From positions 1 to 58,540 of the forward strand of contig NZ_BCVH01000025.1 of the NCBI RefSeq assembly GCF_001591645.1: DNA of 58,540 bases, read 5' to 3'. The notes under the pieces are model-generated. The model did not search any database and was not told where the DNA came from. It was given only the letters and a program-made list of their open reading frames with translations. This DNA is from Robertmurraya korlensis NBRC 107688 (GTDB taxonomy: Bacteria; Bacillota; Bacilli; Bacillales; Cytobacillaceae). The position numbers were made by a program, and so were the translations under genes. Below are positions 1-8,828 of the stretch, piece after piece. Positions within the stretch are counted from its first letter, which is position 1; each line of letters opens with the position of its first letter.

Positions 1-86
1 GTTCTCCCCGCGTTCCCGCTCCGATGGGCACTGACACGCCCTCTCTCTTACCGTTCTCCCCGCGTTCCCGCTCCAACAAGCACTGA
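1..86. repeat. Two copies of a 22-bp GC-rich repeat
   Basis: The 22 bases at 1-22 recur exactly at 53-74. In both copies a variable 6-base spacer is followed by CACTGA (29-34 and 81-86), so the unit is about 52 bp. The GC content is clearly higher than in the flanking DNA. The window begins inside the array, so the full copy number is unknown. No ORF is evident here. It looks like an interspersed or tandem intergenic repeat of unknown function. Confidence 0.6.
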
Positions 87-183
87 GATACTAATTTTAC
101 TTATTCCCCAATCATTTCTGCTATTCGCGAGAAGCATTATGTAGTAGGATGATAGAGTAACGCTTTAAAGAAAGGATGTTATT

Positions 184-1017
184 ATGACTCTTCCATACAA
201 AATGATTGTGTTAGATTTAGATGATACTTTGCTCAATGACGAACATATTCTTTCAAAAAGAAACAAAGAAGCCTTAATGGCAGCGCAAGAGCTTGGGGTT
301 AAAGTTGTTCTGGCATCTGGCCGACCAACATTCGGGATGGTTTCCATTGCGAAGGATTTACAGCTAGATCATTACGGAAGCTATATTCTTTCCTATAACG
401 GATCAAAAATTATAAATGCTACATCCAATGAGGAAATTTTCAATTCTACCATTTCTAGTGAGATGGCTCACCGCTTATATGACTTGAGTAGACGTGAAGG
501 TGTGTCAATTCTGTCCTATAAGGATGAAAGCATTGTCATTGAAGAGCCTAACGAGTATGCGGATATTGAATCAACCATTACAGGTCTTCCGATGCAAATC
601 GTTGATCAATTTAAAGCTCACATTACTGAGCCTGTTGTAAAAGCAATGATGCTTGCACATCCAGATGTTCTTGTGAATGTGGAACAAACTCTGATTAAAG
701 AAGTTGGAGAGGAAGTAAGTGTGTTCCGTTCTAAGCCTTTCTTCTTAGAATTCACAGCTCTTAACGTAACAAAAGGAACTAGCTTAAATCAATTAACAAA
801 GCAGCTTGGCATTACCGCTGAAGAAGTGATAGCAATCGGTGATAGCTATAATGATATTACGATGATTGAATTTGCAGGTCTTGGTGTCGCAATGGGTAAT
901 GCACCAGACGCGATTAAAGATATTGCTAATCATGTAACAGAAACAAACAACAATGATGGCGTTGCTAAAGTTGTTGAGGATTTTATTCTTTCGAAGGTAA
1001 AGGTTGCAACTGAATAA
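184..1017 (+). CDS. Cof-type HAD-superfamily phosphatase
   Basis: This 277-aa protein is a IIB-type HAD hydrolase, a cytosolic phosphatase family acting on sugar phosphates, flavin nucleotides or similar substrates. Motif I is DLDDTLL with the nucleophile at about Asp11 and the acid/base at Asp13. The SGRP motif near residue 45 and the late GDSYNDITMIE motif supply the Mg-binding aspartates. The cap between them is the alpha/beta C2 type expected of the Cof group. Start: AAAGGATG lies 7-10 bases before the ATG. It is monocistronic and is followed by a strong hairpin shared with murF. The exact substrate cannot be read from sequence. Confidence 0.9.
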   Translation: MTLPYKMIVLDLDDTLLNDEHILSKRNKEALMAAQELGVKVVLASGRPTFGMVSIAKDLQLDHYGSYILSYNGSKIINATSNEEIFNSTISSEMAHRLYDLSRREGVSILSYKDESIVIEEPNEYADIESTITGLPMQIVDQFKAHITEPVVKAMMLAHPDVLVNVEQTLIKEVGEEVSVFRSKPFFLEFTALNVTKGTSLNQLTKQLGITAEEVIAIGDSYNDITMIEFAGLGVAMGNAPDAIKDIANHVTETNNNDGVAKVVEDFILSKVKVATE

Positions 1018-1020
1018 AAA

Positions 1021-1056
1021 AACAAACGTCCCGGAACTTACTCCGGGACGTTTGTT
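1021..1056. terminator. Bidirectional terminator between HAD gene and murF
   Basis: A 13-bp perfect stem (ACAAACGTCCCGG and its complement) with an 8-base loop lies between the convergent HAD and murF stop codons. An A-run precedes it and T-rich sequence follows it, so it can end transcription from both sides. Confidence 0.85.
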
Positions 1057-1060
1057 CTAT

Positions 1061-2437
1061 TTATTTCTGCAACTCATGAACCACTTCTTCTAGACGCATC
1101 CCTCTCGATGCTTTGACAAGAACCAGTGTCTTTTCATCCGTGTGTTTCTTTAGTTCTGTAATTAACTCCGTTTTATTAACATACGCTTTTACCCGATCTT
1201 CTGGAAGCACTGACTTCGCTCCGTCTGCGATGGACCCGCCTAGCTCTCCATATGTAAAAACATAATCAATGGCTTCCTTGTTCACACCTGACCCTATTTC
1301 ATAATGGAAGTTTACCTCATTTGGGCCAAGTTCAAGCATATCACCAAGAACAAGAATCTTCTTCTCGTACCCAGAAAGACTGGTAACAAGATCGATTGCT
1401 GCCCTCATGGAAGTAGGGCTGGCATTATAGGCGTCATTGATGATTTTTTCTCCTTTACCACCAGGAACAAGCTCCATTCTCATGCTTGTCAGTTGTAGAT
1501 GAGAAAAACCTTCATTCATCTTTTCAAATGGGATACCAAAGTGGTTGGCAATTAACATCGACCCTAACGCATTTAAAATATTATGTGTACCAAGAACAGG
1601 CAAGTGATACTCCTGAGTATCCTTGTTGATTGTAAACGAACTGCCGTCATCCTTTTGGGCGATCAATACAGGATATAAAGTGTTTTCACTAGAACGCCCG
1701 AACGTTTGAAGCTCGGCACTTCCTTTATAGTGTGAAAGTGAGTCACTAAGAAGCGGCTCATCTCCGTTGTAAACAATCAATCCATTGTCACTAATTCCCT
1801 CTATAATTTCAAGTTTTGCTTTTGCAATATTTTCTCTGCTACCTAAGTCCTGTAGATGGGATTCTCCGATATTTGTAATAATCACCACATCCGGTTTTGC
1901 TAGCTTTGATAAAAACTCAATTTCTCCTAGCGCACTCATTCCCATTTCAACCACTGCTATATCGGTGTCCTCTTCTAATCGTAACAGCGTTAAAGGCAAT
2001 CCAATATGATTATTAAAATTCCCTTCCGTCTTTTGTACCTTATAGGAAAGAGCAAGGAGATTGGCGGTCATATCCTTCGTCGTCGTTTTTCCGTTACTAC
2101 CTGTGATACCAACTACTTTAACAGAGAGTTCATCTCGGTAACTACGCGAAAGCTGTTGCAATGCCTCTAATGTGTTATCTACTAATAGAATAGGAAGTCC
2201 TGCTGGCGGGTTAGGGACATCCTTTTGCCAAAGTGCTGCGGCAGCCCCGTCCTGAATAGCAGCCTCTACAAATTTGTGCCCATCAGAATTTGCTCCTTTA
2301 AAAGGGACAAATAAATTCCCCTTTTCGATCTTTCTTGAGTCAATGGAAACTCCACAAATCTCAACCTGTTCAAACGGCTTGACTTCATTTAAGATAGTCA
2401 TCATTTCCGTTAGCTTTTGAATGGTTCTTTTGATCAT
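1061..2437 (-). CDS. murF: UDP-N-acetylmuramoyl-tripeptide--D-alanyl-D-alanine ligase
   Basis: MurF adds D-Ala-D-Ala to UDP-MurNAc-tripeptide, the last cytosolic step of peptidoglycan precursor synthesis. The protein has the Mur-ligase ATP loop GSNGKTTTKDM at about residue 115, the NNHIGLPLTLL segment, the EMGMSALGEI segment and the NDAYNASPTSM motif, with a C-terminal Rossmann-like domain. At about 458 aa it is the usual length. The in-frame ATG two codons upstream is only 1 base from the GGAGG, whereas the ATG at 2437 has a 7-base spacing and gives the MIKRT start typical of Bacillus MurF. It lies directly downstream of ddl, whose product is its substrate. Confidence 0.96.
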   Translation of the reverse strand: MIKRTIQKLTEMMTILNEVKPFEQVEICGVSIDSRKIEKGNLFVPFKGANSDGHKFVEAAIQDGAAAALWQKDVPNPPAGLPILLVDNTLEALQQLSRSYRDELSVKVVGITGSNGKTTTKDMTANLLALSYKVQKTEGNFNNHIGLPLTLLRLEEDTDIAVVEMGMSALGEIEFLSKLAKPDVVIITNIGESHLQDLGSRENIAKAKLEIIEGISDNGLIVYNGDEPLLSDSLSHYKGSAELQTFGRSSENTLYPVLIAQKDDGSSFTINKDTQEYHLPVLGTHNILNALGSMLIANHFGIPFEKMNEGFSHLQLTSMRMELVPGGKGEKIINDAYNASPTSMRAAIDLVTSLSGYEKKILVLGDMLELGPNEVNFHYEIGSGVNKEAIDYVFTYGELGGSIADGAKSVLPEDRVKAYVNKTELITELKKHTDEKTLVLVKASRGMRLEEVVHELQK

Positions 2438-2469
2438 TCTCATACCTCCTACTCATAGATGAAGGAAAA

Positions 2470-2489
2470 CACGGCAATTACTTGCCGTG
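2470..2489 (-). terminator. Possible attenuating hairpin between ddl and murF
   Basis: An 8-bp stem (CACGGCAA and its complement) with a 4-base loop is followed on the minus strand by TTTTCC. It is short and weak, so it may only partly reduce read-through into murF or act in RNA processing. Confidence 0.45.
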
Positions 2490-2495
2490 CCTCCA

Positions 2496-3569
2496 TTAAA
2501 ACGTATACTTAATTTTTTGTTTTTCTGCGTGGCGCTCCTTGGCAAGGTCCACTAGCTTTTCGATTAATTTTGGATACTCTACGCCTGTATGCTTCCATAG
2601 AAGAGGGAACATGCTAAACGGTGTGAATCCAGGCATTGTATTCACTTCATTAATGTAAGCCTTACCGTCTTTTGTTAAAAAGAAATCAGCACGAACTAAT
2701 CCTGAGCAATCCAGAGCTTTAAAAGCTTTTATGGCCAATTCCTTTAACTGACTGTACTCTTCCTCTGTAATCTCAGCAGGAATAATTAAAGCGGTATTGC
2801 CATCTTCATATTTTGCTTTATAATCGTAAAATTCAACCTTAGGGACAATTTCTCCAGCAACCGAGCACTCTGGATCATCATTTCCTAACACAGCAATTTC
2901 TACTTCTCTTGCTATTACCCCTTGTTCAATAATGATTTTACGATCAAATTGGAATGCTTCTTTACATGCCTCAGCAAGCTCCTCGCGGTTGGAACATTTG
3001 CTGATTCCAACACTTGATCCAAGGTTAGCTGGTTTTACAAAGCATGGGTAACCAAGCTCCGCTTCCACCTGATTATAAGCTTCTTCTGAATTTTTTTCAA
3101 AACTGCTACGGATAAAGGATACATAATTGACCTGTGGCAAACCAGCTTGCGCAAATACATTTTTCATTAATACCTTATCCATACCTACAGAAGAAGAAAG
3201 AACACCATTTCCTACATAGGGAAGATTTAAAAGTTCAAGTAATCCTTGTACCGTTCCATCCTCCCCATTTGGACCATGAAGTAGTGGGAAAATAACATCA
3301 TAACCTGAATCCTGCCCTTTACTAGATAACGCAGGTGATAAAGAGGTTGGTGGTAGGGCATCACCTTCTGTATAGATTAGCTCTTTCACTGTTTCAACCG
3401 GACCAGTTAATAAACCCCCACTAACCCAGCTACCTTCTTCCGTTATATAAATGGGATGTATTTCAAACTTACTATGATCAAGTGCATTAATAACTGCTAA
3501 TGCTGTTTGTAACGACACTTTATGTTCAGCAGACTTTCCACCGTATAATAACCCTAACTTCGTTTTCAT
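2496..3569 (-). CDS. ddl: D-alanine--D-alanine ligase
   Basis: This enzyme makes D-Ala-D-Ala from two D-alanines and ATP in the cytosol, supplying MurF. The 357-aa protein has an ATP-grasp fold. The N-terminal [17 protein letters not shown] motif, the [22 protein letters not shown] segment, the [16 protein letters not shown] motif and the C-terminal [15 protein letters not shown] motif are all present. An AGGAGG-like site (TGGAGGTAC) precedes the ATG by a normal distance. It is transcribed towards murF, forming a two-gene wall-precursor unit. A terminator separates it from the carboxypeptidase gene downstream on the same strand. Confidence 0.96.
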   Translation of the reverse strand: MKTKLGLLYGGKSAEHKVSLQTALAVINALDHSKFEIHPIYITEEGSWVSGGLLTGPVETVKELIYTEGDALPPTSLSPALSSKGQDSGYDVIFPLLHGPNGEDGTVQGLLELLNLPYVGNGVLSSSVGMDKVLMKNVFAQAGLPQVNYVSFIRSSFEKNSEEAYNQVEAELGYPCFVKPANLGSSVGISKCSNREELAEACKEAFQFDRKIIIEQGVIAREVEIAVLGNDDPECSVAGEIVPKVEFYDYKAKYEDGNTALIIPAEITEEEYSQLKELAIKAFKALDCSGLVRADFFLTKDGKAYINEVNTMPGFTPFSMFPLLWKHTGVEYPKLIEKLVDLAKERHAEKQKIKYTF

Positions 3570-3728
3570 AAATGTACCTCCATATTGTCATTGCCTTTAC
3601 TATTTTACCACTATCTATTTTAAGAAAGGAACCGTACATCTGTGCATTTATGTAGTTTTTTTCCTAAGTCCTTCGTTCTATACCTATGTCAGGAATAGCT
3701 TGATTTACAACCATTTCATTTCACATAC

Positions 3729-3757
3729 TAAAAAGGCGCATAGAATTATGCGCCTTT
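3729..3757. terminator. Terminator downstream of the D,D-carboxypeptidase gene
   Basis: A 10-bp perfect stem (AAGGCGCATA and its complement) with a 4-base loop is followed on the minus strand by a T-run. It sits just past the carboxypeptidase stop. Confidence 0.8.
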
Positions 3758-3769
3758 CATTTGTGATAC

Positions 3770-4858
3770 TTAGTGGAAAAGTCTTTTCAGCCAGGAATCC
3801 TTGTTTTCCTTTTCGGTCTCTGGAATATCTTCTCCTAGTAAATCTGTCTTTCCAATTTCTTTTCCTAAAACAAGTACTTTAAGCTCGCCTACTTTTCCTT
3901 TACGCAGTCCTCTTTGATTAGATGGTTCAAATTGAACTTGAACACTTTCTTTTTCCTCTTTTGTCATTGGATAGACAATCTCATGCTCAGGTTTCGCATT
4001 ACCTAGGTAGGAGCCTTGAAAAGAGGCAAATTTCTCTTTGCTAACAACCTCTACTCGCTCATATTTTTGAAAAGCCATATTAAACAGGGACATATGGTCT
4101 TTCCAATCTTGACGGTCATTAATCGTAACAACTATTAATTTCAGATCATCTTTTTCGGCTGTAGATACGAGGGTTCGCTTGGCTCGAATGGTATAGCCAG
4201 TTTTCCCACCTGTAGAATATGGGTATAGGATCGTAAGAAGCTTATTTTTATTAAACCAAGTTCCGACTGAACGATTTAAACTTTTGCATTGATATTCCTT
4301 AGTACCTGATATTTTTCGATACTGTTCATTTTTCATTGCATATTTAGTGAGTAATGCCATATCGTATGCCGTTGAATAATGATTTTCATGGTCATCCAGG
4401 CCATGCGGGTTGGCAAAAACGGATTTTGTCATCCCAATCTCTTTCGCCTTTTCATTCATCATCTTCACGAATTTGTCCAGGCTTCCACCGACATGTTCCG
4501 CAATGGCGACTGCCGCATCATTTCCAGAGCGAAGCATTAATCCATAAACAAGATCTTCTAGCTTAATTTTATCCCCGGGTTCTAAATAGAGAGATGAACC
4601 TTCCGTTCCGGACGCCTTTTTACTAACGGTTACCATCTCATTCATCTTCCCTGATTCTATCGCTAAAGTAGCGGTCATAATCTTTGTAATGCTTGCAATA
4701 CGCATTGGCGTGTGAGCATTTCTCTCAAATAATACTCTCCCTGATTCTTGTTCCATTAAAATAGCCCCTTTAGCAGAAATGGCATGGCTTTTTGTTGGAA
4801 CAGCAGTTACCGTTGACAAAAGCAATAGAAATACGAGTATTGATTTTAAGTGTCTCAT
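3770..4858 (-). CDS. Serine-type D-Ala-D-Ala carboxypeptidase (family S11, PBP5-like)
   Basis: This exported low-molecular-weight penicillin-binding protein trims the terminal D-Ala from peptidoglycan stem peptides. An N-terminal hydrophobic signal sequence spans about residues 5-27. The three catalytic motifs are visible: S56-I-T-K59, SGN near residue 112 and KTG near residue 219. The C-terminal part matches the beta-rich domain of the family. At 362 aa it is slightly shorter than DacF or DacA of Bacillus subtilis, and I cannot choose between the dac paralogues. The ATG is preceded by AAAGGGGAT. It stands alone, with terminators on both sides. Confidence 0.9.
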   Translation of the reverse strand: MRHLKSILVFLLLLSTVTAVPTKSHAISAKGAILMEQESGRVLFERNAHTPMRIASITKIMTATLAIESGKMNEMVTVSKKASGTEGSSLYLEPGDKIKLEDLVYGLMLRSGNDAAVAIAEHVGGSLDKFVKMMNEKAKEIGMTKSVFANPHGLDDHENHYSTAYDMALLTKYAMKNEQYRKISGTKEYQCKSLNRSVGTWFNKNKLLTILYPYSTGGKTGYTIRAKRTLVSTAEKDDLKLIVVTINDRQDWKDHMSLFNMAFQKYERVEVVSKEKFASFQGSYLGNAKPEHEIVYPMTKEEKESVQVQFEPSNQRGLRKGKVGELKVLVLGKEIGKTDLLGEDIPETEKENKDSWLKRLFH

Positions 4859-4941
4859 TCTATCCCCTTTCTAACAATCAGTAGCAAGGGTTATTTTTTG
4901 AGTTTGTCGGTCTTTATATTCCTAATTAATAAAAATGCAAC

Positions 4942-4975
4942 AAAAAAATCGACCCTTTGTAAAAAAGGATCGACA
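4942..4975 (-). terminator. Terminator of the B12 salvage operon
   Basis: A 10-bp stem (TCGATCCTTT pairing with AAAGGGTCGA) is followed on the minus strand by seven Ts, just downstream of the VOC gene. It is the likely end of the btuF-to-VOC transcript. Confidence 0.85.
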
Positions 4976-4981
4976 TTCTCA

Positions 4982-5368
4982 TTAAGGGATAGGAGTGCAT
5001 ATTTCAATGTAATGACCATCCGGATCTTCCACGTACGCCACCTTCTGACCCCATGGCTTCTCTGTGGGTTCAAGTAATACCGGTACTCCTGCCTGACGAA
5101 CTCGTTCTACAAGTCCCTCGACATCCTCCGTAACAAAGCCAAGCTCAAAGGTTTGGCACTTTTGAATACCATCTGGAATAGGCAGGCCGGTTACTTCTCT
5201 TCCTCCTGCCCTTGTATTCATACTTAAAATGGTTGAGCCCGTTTCATATTCAATGTAAGAACCAAACTCATTTCGTAGCTTTAATCCAAGAAGTTCACCA
5301 TAAAATTGCTTTGTTTTTTCTAAGCTGTCTACGTACAAAATCACATACCCTAGCTTAATATCCATCAC
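4982..5368 (-). CDS. VOC (glyoxalase/bleomycin-resistance) family protein
   Basis: This is a small 128-aa cytosolic protein of the vicinal-oxygen-chelate fold. The start KLGYVILYVDSLEKTKQFY and the end EDPDGHYIEICTPIP are diagnostic of the family, and the terminal glutamate of YIE is a usual metal ligand. VOC proteins include lyases, dioxygenases and resistance proteins, so the substrate is not predictable. It follows the adenosyltransferase gene by about 20 bases and precedes a strong terminator, so it is probably co-transcribed with the B12 genes. No link of this family to cobalamin is known to me, so the association may be positional only. Confidence 0.85.
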   Translation of the reverse strand: MMDIKLGYVILYVDSLEKTKQFYGELLGLKLRNEFGSYIEYETGSTILSMNTRAGGREVTGLPIPDGIQKCQTFELGFVTEDVEGLVERVRQAGVPVLLEPTEKPWGQKVAYVEDPDGHYIEICTPIP

Positions 5369-5389
5369 AATCTCCTCTTCCCTACTTCC

Positions 5390-5953
5390 CTATTTTCGAA
5401 ACACCTTCGCACTTCTTACATATTCAACATCCTTGACACCTAAACGAAAATTTATTACTCTCGCCAAAGCAAAAAAGTAATCTGAAAGACGATTTACATA
5501 CTGTAAACATACTTTTGGTGTAGTCGAATCAGCCTTTGATAAACTGACAATTAGACGTTCCGCTCGACGAGAAACCGTTCGAGCTATATGAATGGTGGCA
5601 GAAGCCTTTGTTCCTCCTGGTAAAATAAAGCGCTCGAGTGGTGGTGCTTCCTCCGTAAACAGATCGATTCTTTGTTCCAAGTATTCAACCGCTTCCTCTG
5701 TAAGCTTCGGTAAACGCTTGGCTGTTACATTCGCCAAATCTCCTCCGCAGTCAAACAGCTCATGCTGAATTTTCTCTAAGTCCGCCAGCACATCAGCAAA
5801 CACATTAGCATCAAGCTCAGCAACCGCTTGTCCAACAAAGCTATTTACCTCGTCAATCGTTCCATATGCCTCCACTCGTATATCATCCTTGTCCACTCTT
5901 CCACCGATGATGCTCGTTTGTCCCTTATCTCCTGTCTTCGTATAAATCTTCAT
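5390..5953 (-). CDS. pduO: Cob(I)yrinic acid a,c-diamide / cob(I)alamin adenosyltransferase, PduO type
   Basis: This enzyme transfers the adenosyl group of ATP to Co(I) corrinoids, giving adenosylcobalamin or adenosylcobinamide. The 187-aa protein begins with the PduO signature KIYTKTGDKGQTSIIGG and contains the nucleotide-binding GTIDEVNSF and RRAERL segments. The family is a trimer of helical bundles. It closely follows the phosphatase gene in the riboswitch-controlled operon. The same combination (btuFCD plus an adenosyltransferase) occurs in Bacillus subtilis, where the gene is called btuR or yvqK. Confidence 0.93.
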   Translation of the reverse strand: MKIYTKTGDKGQTSIIGGRVDKDDIRVEAYGTIDEVNSFVGQAVAELDANVFADVLADLEKIQHELFDCGGDLANVTAKRLPKLTEEAVEYLEQRIDLFTEEAPPLERFILPGGTKASATIHIARTVSRRAERLIVSLSKADSTTPKVCLQYVNRLSDYFFALARVINFRLGVKDVEYVRSAKVFRK

Positions 5954-5970
5954 TTGCTCTCGTCCCCCTT

Positions 5971-6558
5971 TTAAATGGTTACTTCTTTTAGTGAGAAGGC
6001 TCTTTCCCCCTTTTCAAACCCTTCCTTCGTAAATCGTAGCTCATAATAACAATCATGTGAGACATTCCAATCCCAGTATGCTCGTTCGTCTGGTGCATAT
6101 GAAGCTAATAAATGTCTTATCACACCTGCATGGGTGACAACAAAAGAACTGTTCCAGCTATTATTTTTTACTTTTCCAATCATCCTGTTCCAGCCAATCT
6201 CCACTCTTCTTACAAACTGCTGAAAGCTCTCACCGTTAGGTACGATTATCTCTTTGTAATCATTCAGCCATTTTATATATTCCTCATTATCCTTTAGCTC
6301 TTCAAACGTGAACCCTTCAAAGTCGCCAAAATGCATCTCTCTTAGATCACTCATTTGAATCGGTTCGACATCAGGGAATAACGCCTTTAACGTGGAAACA
6401 CAACGACCTAAATCGCTTGTAAAATAGCCCTCAAAAGACGTTACTAATGGTGGCGGAGGCTCGCATAAAGGTGAATCCGTCCACCCTAAATATGCTCTTT
6501 TTTTATTTGCTTCTGTTAAGCCATGCCTGCATAATGCCATAACCACACAATCATCCAT
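5971..6558 (-). CDS. cobC: Histidine phosphatase, probable alpha-ribazole phosphatase (CobC-like)
   Basis: The protein is a phosphoglycerate-mutase-like histidine phosphatase of about 195 aa. The catalytic RHG motif follows the start closely (ALCRHGLTEANK), and VVTHAGVIRHLL carries the second histidine. The context between cobS and the adenosyltransferase suggests removal of the 5'-phosphate from alpha-ribazole or cobalamin phosphate during lower-loop assembly. I place the start at 6558 because GGAGTGG precedes that ATG and the RHG motif then sits near the N terminus. This gives a 43-base overlap with cobS, suggesting translational coupling. The family assignment is firm; the substrate is inferred from neighbours. 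Confidence 0.85.
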   Translation of the reverse strand: MDDCVVMALCRHGLTEANKKRAYLGWTDSPLCEPPPPLVTSFEGYFTSDLGRCVSTLKALFPDVEPIQMSDLREMHFGDFEGFTFEELKDNEEYIKWLNDYKEIIVPNGESFQQFVRRVEIGWNRMIGKVKNNSWNSSFVVTHAGVIRHLLASYAPDERAYWDWNVSHDCYYELRFTKEGFEKGERAFSLKEVTI

Positions 6559-7307
6559 AGCAGCCACTCCGTCCCTTCTGCAGATGCTCCCAATACATCC
6601 CCGGTAATTCCTCCAAACCAATGCTCCGATTTCACTCGAACAAATAGGTAGCTAAGAACTGCACTTACAAGTAACAAAAGGAAAAAAGGAACGATAGCTG
6701 GTGAGATAATACTTAACCCTACTAACGCCATAAGGCAAAACAATGGATAACTAACTAAAGCTATTTTACTTACTCTTTCTCTAAAAAACGCTGCAAGTCC
6801 TTCTTTTTTTGCGAGTGGAGCAAGTACTAATAACCCACCGATGACACCTCTACTAAAAAAAGGAATGAATAGGATGACTATGTATGAGTAAGAATGGAGC
6901 AAATTGATGATTTCATATAAAAACAAATAGCGACCACTTAACAGCACAATGGCAGATAAAACACCAAATGCTCCTGTCCGAGGATCGCTCATAATTTCTA
7001 ACCGTTTTTCTTTATCCCGATACGAAAAAAAGGCATCACTTGCATCCATCCAACCGTCAAGATGAAGACCCCCCGTAAAGAAAATCCAGGCCAGCCATAA
7101 AATGAAAGCAATAGAAACTGCCGATAACGGTGTCCATTCTACCAATGTGAAAAGAAGGATAGAATACATGCCTCCTTGTAAAATACCTAATAACGGGAAT
7201 AGGCCAACAGCACGATTCATATGAGGCGCATCCATTGGCAAATTCATTTTAATAGGTATGGATGTAAAAAATTGCAGGTTCAATAGAAATGCACGGACAG
7301 TTTTCAC
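6516..7307 (-). CDS. cobS: Adenosylcobinamide-GDP ribazoletransferase
   Basis: CobS is an integral membrane enzyme that joins adenosylcobinamide-GDP to alpha-ribazole (phosphate) to make adenosylcobalamin. The 263-aa protein begins LNLQFFTSIPI and contains FTGGLHLDGWMDASDAFFS near residue 80, whose aspartates are the conserved metal-binding motif, followed by DPRTGAFGV. Several hydrophobic helices follow. It lies third in the salvage operon and overlaps the downstream phosphatase gene. The partner kinase/guanylyltransferase CobU or CobP is not in this window. Confidence 0.94.
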   Translation of the reverse strand: MKTVRAFLLNLQFFTSIPIKMNLPMDAPHMNRAVGLFPLLGILQGGMYSILLFTLVEWTPLSAVSIAFILWLAWIFFTGGLHLDGWMDASDAFFSYRDKEKRLEIMSDPRTGAFGVLSAIVLLSGRYLFLYEIINLLHSYSYIVILFIPFFSRGVIGGLLVLAPLAKKEGLAAFFRERVSKIALVSYPLFCLMALVGLSIISPAIVPFFLLLLVSAVLSYLFVRVKSEHWFGGITGDVLGASAEGTEWLLWMIVWLWHYAGMA

Positions 7308-7339
7308 GACTCTTCCCCCACGACGGATTTTTTATGGAT

Positions 7340-8827
7340 CTAAAACGATGAACTCATGCTTTCTTTTCGTATCCTAGATTTCCGAATAGCTTCCGTTGTA
7401 CATTCATAAACTCCTCTACTAATTAATCTTCCTAGTTGAGTAAAGGAGCCTGCATACTCAATGGACGTTCCCTTTTGGGTAGCAGCAATTAGGATGCTAT
7501 CTGTTGAAGTACCTGTTGCAAATGTCCCCGTAGTTACGTCTAGTACTTCTTCATTTTGTAAAACCTTCACTTTTACTTCCGTTGCTGTCATGATCGATTG
7601 GATAAATGCTTCCTCAGATAACTCACCATTAACAAAGATCCATGTATTAATAGTACCAGGAGTATGATCAAATATTTCTCTATCAATGATGGAGGCATCG
7701 ATTGCATTTCCCACACCTGCAGTCACGACTACAAAAATGGAGACATTCCTATCTACATAAAGCTTATACGATACATCTTCAAGCTTCACAGCTGTCATCA
7801 TTCCGACCGTTTCTCCTGGAACGAATCCATTTTTCTCTAAATAGGTAGCCATTTCTTTTTTATGATCACTACAATTATAACTTTTGTCTACGTGACGGTT
7901 CACAAAGTTTTGGTACCAACCCACTCCTGAGCCAACAACCCCTGAACTCATTGTTTTTAATGGGTGAGTGGTTTTTACAACAATTCTCTCAGAAGTAGCA
8001 TGAATCATGGATTGATCAATTTGAACTTTTATTCCCTCTTGGTCATCCTCCCACTCAGGTAATAGCACCATTTGCGGTACCGGAACTTTTGGATGAGGTT
8101 GTTTTGCAATTTTTGTATGATAGACGTTTTGAATCCGCTCTTGTTTTAGCACTTCGTTTGGGGTATCTTCTATTACAATTTCCCCCTCCTGAAGTAGCAA
8201 GAGCCTATCACAGTATAAGCCTGCTAAATTTAGGTCATGGAAAATGGAAACGACCATCAGATCACATTCCTTTGTCCATTTTTTTAACAGATCAAATAAC
8301 TCTTTTTGATAACTGAGATCTAAGTGATTCGTTGGTTCATCAAGAAGAAGGATACGTGGTTCCTGTGCGAGCGCCTGAGCTAAGTAAACCCTTTGCCTCT
8401 CTCCACCAGAGAGATCTTGAATACTTCGATGTTGGAGGCTTACTGTTCCTGTTTGCTCCATTACCCGGAGAATTGTTTCCTCATCCTCCGTACTCCAGCT
8501 ATGAAACCAGCCTCTTTGATGAGCGTATCGACCGAGTGATACTGTTTCTTTTACTGTATAGGAAAATGGATCTGCTGTATGTTGAGGCAATACGGCAACC
8601 AGCTTAGCAAGTTCCTTAGGGGAATACTCAGAAAGCTCTTTGTTATCAATCAAAATGGCTCCTTTAGAAAAGGGCATAATACCACTGATCATTTTTAAAA
8701 GAGTAGTCTTTCCACTCCCATTGGGTCCGAGAATACCAAGCATTTCTCCTTTTCTCACCTCGAAGGAAATATCCTTTACTATAGGCTTATCCGAGTATCC
8801 GCCACTTACATGCTGAATGCGAAGCAT
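7340..8827 (-). CDS. btuD: Cobalamin ABC transporter ATPase fused to CbiZ amidohydrolase
   Basis: This about 495-aa protein has two domains. Residues 1-250 form an ABC ATPase with Walker A GPNGSGKTTLL, signature LSGGERQRVYLAQALA and Walker B ILLLDEPTNHLDL, which would drive the BtuC permease. Residues from about 265 onward match CbiZ, the adenosylcobinamide amidohydrolase that removes the aminopropanol arm so that foreign corrinoids can be rebuilt. Supporting segments are VVGSGVGWYQNFVNRHV and VTAGVGNAIDAS. The fusion ties import to remodelling. I favour the ATG at 8827; a GTG three codons upstream is the alternative. It touches the btuC stop codon region. Confidence 0.92.
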   Translation of the reverse strand: MLRIQHVSGGYSDKPIVKDISFEVRKGEMLGILGPNGSGKTTLLKMISGIMPFSKGAILIDNKELSEYSPKELAKLVAVLPQHTADPFSYTVKETVSLGRYAHQRGWFHSWSTEDEETILRVMEQTGTVSLQHRSIQDLSGGERQRVYLAQALAQEPRILLLDEPTNHLDLSYQKELFDLLKKWTKECDLMVVSIFHDLNLAGLYCDRLLLLQEGEIVIEDTPNEVLKQERIQNVYHTKIAKQPHPKVPVPQMVLLPEWEDDQEGIKVQIDQSMIHATSERIVVKTTHPLKTMSSGVVGSGVGWYQNFVNRHVDKSYNCSDHKKEMATYLEKNGFVPGETVGMMTAVKLEDVSYKLYVDRNVSIFVVVTAGVGNAIDASIIDREIFDHTPGTINTWIFVNGELSEEAFIQSIMTATEVKVKVLQNEEVLDVTTGTFATGTSTDSILIAATQKGTSIEYAGSFTQLGRLISRGVYECTTEAIRKSRIRKESMSSSF

Positions 8828-8828
8828 G

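Noticed and set aside
7340-8827. Frameshift or misassembly joining btuD and cbiZ
   Set aside because: The frame is continuous through a plausible linker, and BtuD-CbiZ fusions are known in Bacillaceae.
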